DNA of 64,000 bases from Polyangiaceae bacterium (GTDB taxonomy: Bacteria > Myxococcota_A > Polyangia > Polyangiales > Polyangiaceae), in NCBI GenBank assembly GCA_947475525.1, contig CANJMI010000002.1, forward strand, positions 1 to 64,000. Direction: 5' to 3'. The notes beneath the pieces were generated by a model. It did not search any database and was not told the DNA's origin. It was given only the letters and a program-made list of their open reading frames with translations. The first letter of the stretch is position 1. Every line of letters starts with the position of its first letter. Shown here in pieces: positions 62,250 to 64,000 of this stretch. The position numbers were made by a program, and so were the translations under genes.

Positions 62250-63056
62250 TCACGTGAACGCGGTTCCAACGCTGCCGGGCGAGGCGAGCTCGCGGCTGAG
62301 GTCGCCTTCGCCGATGCACCCGACGATGTGCACGCGCCCGACCCCGGCACGCACCGCCGCGAACGCCTCCTCTACTTTCGGGATCATGCCTGCGGTGATC
62401 ACCCCGTCGTCGATCAGCTGCATGGCCTCGGTCTCGCCGATCCGGGTGATGCGGCTCGATGGATCGCGCACGTCGCGCAAGAGGCCCGGTATGTCGCTGA
62501 CGAGGACGAGGGCCTCGGCGCCGAGCGCGATCGCCACTTCATTGGCGACGACGTCCGCGTTGATGTTGAAGATCTCGCCGTCCTTGGAGGCACCGATGCA
62601 CGCGATCACCGGGATGTGCCCCGCGCCGTTCAGCAGCTCGATAAGCTCGCGGTTTACGCCGACGACGTCGCCGACGAGGCCGAGACAGACCGGCTCGGCA
62701 GGCCCGCCCCGCAAGACCGTAGGCGGGCGACGTGTGGCCGCGACGACGAGCGACGACGCGCCGTGAAGGCCCACCGGATGCGCGCCGGCCGCGAGCAGCG
62801 CGGCGCACGTGTCGATGTTGAGTTTGCCGCCGACCACCATCTTGAGCGCGTCGAGCGCAGCGGCGTCGGTGACGCGCCGTCCTGCGATTTTCACGGGCGT
62901 TTGGCCGAGCTTCTCTTGAAGGGCGCTGGTCTGCGGCCCGCCTCCGTGCACCACGACCACGCGCGTGCCGCCGGCCGCGATTCTCGCGACATCTCGTGCG
63001 ACCGCGTGGAGGCCTGCGCCTTCAATGGCGTTGCCCCCGAGCTTAACGACGATCAC
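62250..63056 (-). CDS. argB: Acetylglutamate kinase
   Basis: The 268-residue enzyme (GTG start) has VVKLGGNAI, VVVVHGGGPQTSALQEKLG, GRRVTDAAALDALKMVVGGKLN, FNINADVVANEVAIALGAEALVLVSDIPGL and ITAGMIPKVEEAFAAV, all diagnostic. It phosphorylates N-acetylglutamate in arginine synthesis. Its start overlaps the argC stop (GTGA). No other arg gene is seen downstream; the HTTM gene follows after 97 bp. Confidence 0.97.
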   Translation of the reverse strand: MIVVKLGGNAIEGAGLHAVARDVARIAAGGTRVVVVHGGGPQTSALQEKLGQTPVKIAGRRVTDAAALDALKMVVGGKLNIDTCAALLAAGAHPVGLHGASSLVVAATRRPPTVLRGGPAEPVCLGLVGDVVGVNRELIELLNGAGHIPVIACIGASKDGEIFNINADVVANEVAIALGAEALVLVSDIPGLLRDVRDPSSRITRIGETEAMQLIDDGVITAGMIPKVEEAFAAVRAGVGRVHIVGCIGEGDLSRELASPGSVGTAFT

Positions 63057-64000
63057 GGGTAGCCCCCGGGATCTTGCAGTGTCGTGGTTTCGTCGAGGCC
63101 GAGGGCGATGTTCATCGATTGAATGGCTTGGCCCGCTCCGCCCTTGATGAGGTTATCGATCGCGCTGAACGCCACCAGCGTGCGCACGTCGCCGAGTGCA
63201 GGTCCGAGCGTGAAGCCGACCTCGACGTAGTGTGAACCGCTGACGGCCACGACCTCCGGCAGACGCCCGCGAGGGACGCGCACGAAGGGCTCGTTCGCGT
63301 AGGCGGCTTCGTACGCGGCAGCGATGGTGGTCTCGTCGGTCGACGCGGGGAGGGTGACGAAGCTCGAGACGAAAATGCCGCGTGTAAGCGGGGCCGACAC
63401 CGGGACGAAATCGAAGCGCACGTCGTTCGCGCCGGCGGAGGCGAGCGTCTCTACGATCTCGGGTACGTGTTGATGGCTGAGCGGCTTGTAGGTCTTCAAG
63501 TTTTGCGCGCGCACGGGATGATGCGTGCCGGCTGCTGCGGCGGCGCCGCTGCCACTCGAGCCTGTGATAGCGAGCGTGCGTACGTCCCCGCGGAGGAGGC
63601 CCGCGCGCGCGAGCGGCAAGAGGCCAAGCTCGGTCGCGGTCGCGAAGCACCCTGGTGATGCGATGATGCGCGCCTTCGCGATGCGCTCGCGGTTCAGCTC
63701 GGGTAGGCCGTACACCGCTTGGGCGAAGAGCTCGGGGCAGGGGTGTGTTTGGCCGTAGAAGTGTGCGTAAGCGGCGGCATCCTTCAGCCGAAAGTCGCCC
63801 GAGAGGTCGATGATCCGCGGCACGTCGGTTGCGGCGAGTCGCGCGACGAACGACGCGGCCACCTTGTGCGGTAGCGCGAGCAGGACGACGTCCATTCCCG
63901 CGGCGGCTTGCTCGGGGGCGATGTTCTCGAACCGGAGCTCGGTGCGACCTTCGAGGTTCGGGTGCGCGGCAGAGAGCAACTCACCGACGTGATCGATCGA
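63053..64000 (-). CDS. argC: N-acetyl-gamma-glutamyl-phosphate reductase (5' end beyond the window)
   Basis: The frame is open to the right edge, so the first 25-30 residues, including the nucleotide-binding glycine loop, are missing. The visible part contains ALPHKVAASFVARL, IIDLSGDFRL, QAVYGLPELNR, the catalytic Cys in ASPGCFATATELGLLPL, SSGSGAAAAAGTHHP and HQHVPEI. It reduces acetylglutamyl phosphate with NADPH after the ArgB step. An in-frame TTG at 63979 is not the true start. Confidence 0.96.
   Translation of the reverse strand, partial: SIDHVGELLSAAHPNLEGRTELRFENIAPEQAAAGMDVVLLALPHKVAASFVARLAATDVPRIIDLSGDFRLKDAAAYAHFYGQTHPCPELFAQAVYGLPELNRERIAKARIIASPGCFATATELGLLPLARAGLLRGDVRTLAITGSSGSGAAAAAGTHHPVRAQNLKTYKPLSHQHVPEIVETLASAGANDVRFDFVPVSAPLTRGIFVSSFVTLPASTDETTIAAAYEAAYANEPFVRVPRGRLPEVVAVSGSHYVEVGFTLGPALGDVRTLVAFSAIDNLIKGGAGQAIQSMNIALGLDETTTLQDPGGYP

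Overview
The window is GC-rich, densely packed bacterial chromosome, most likely from a myxobacterium-type organism (phylum Myxococcota, probably Polyangia). The evidence is the mix of genes: two eukaryote-like Ser/Thr kinases, a PP2C phosphatase fused to a cyclic-nucleotide sensor, a FrzS-like receiver/coiled-coil protein, many lipoproteins with Ala/Ser/Thr/Pro-rich linkers, a SpoIID/thrombospondin-3 protein with a MYXO-CTERM-like tail, YHYH and DUF3857/transglutaminase proteins, and VgrG/PAAR genes without a structural secretion cluster. No rRNA, tRNA, CRISPR array, prophage or insertion sequence was found.

Layout. 1-3.9 kb: the tail of an unknown gene, glutaredoxin, a ClpB-like disaggregase with an altered first Walker B, and the rplU-rpmA operon with promoter and terminator. 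3.9-15 kb: signalling and envelope genes (kinase, class A penicillin-binding protein, haem-motif lipoprotein, second kinase, PgeF, PP2C-cNMP phosphatase, outer-membrane barrel, RluA pseudouridine synthase). 15-26 kb: a 1247-residue DUF3857/transglutaminase protein, a lipoprotein with the full copper-ligand set of peptidylglycine monooxygenases, a patatin, a cysteine-repeat lipoprotein, a 142-bp tandem repeat with strong hairpins, a YHYH lipoprotein, YihY, YceI and a metallo-beta-lactamase-fold enzyme.

26.4-32.1 kb is a contractile-injection effector island. One arm encodes a VgrG carrying a C-terminal peptidoglycan-binding domain, then a protein joining an aegerolysin-like domain to a possible caspase-like peptidase. 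The divergent arm encodes a PAAR spike cap, then a protein with two internal helical repeats. A second, shortened VgrG lies at 44.1 kb.

32-47 kb: an orphan nuoJK pair, the SpoIID/TSP3 protein, two paralogous Pro-rich lipoproteins, an E2 acyltransferase coupled to glyA, a thioredoxin-like lipoprotein, a VWA lipoprotein, coaX coupled to an orphan FecCD permease, a PEGA protein and a dihaem peroxidase-like protein. 47-64 kb: a ferredoxin like Azotobacter FdI, a beta-propeller lipoprotein coupled to the FrzS-like gene, an outer-membrane barrel, a methyltransferase fused to two Nudix-like halves with a small coupled partner, a class III aminotransferase, an HTTM membrane protein, and argB-argC running off the right edge.

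Many neighbouring genes overlap by ATGA/GTGA (OMP-rluA, PAAR-repeat protein, coaX-fecCD, E2-glyA, propeller-frzS-like, methyltransferase-partner, argC-argB), so translational coupling is common here. Annotation is from reading sequence and protein motifs only; no database search was possible.
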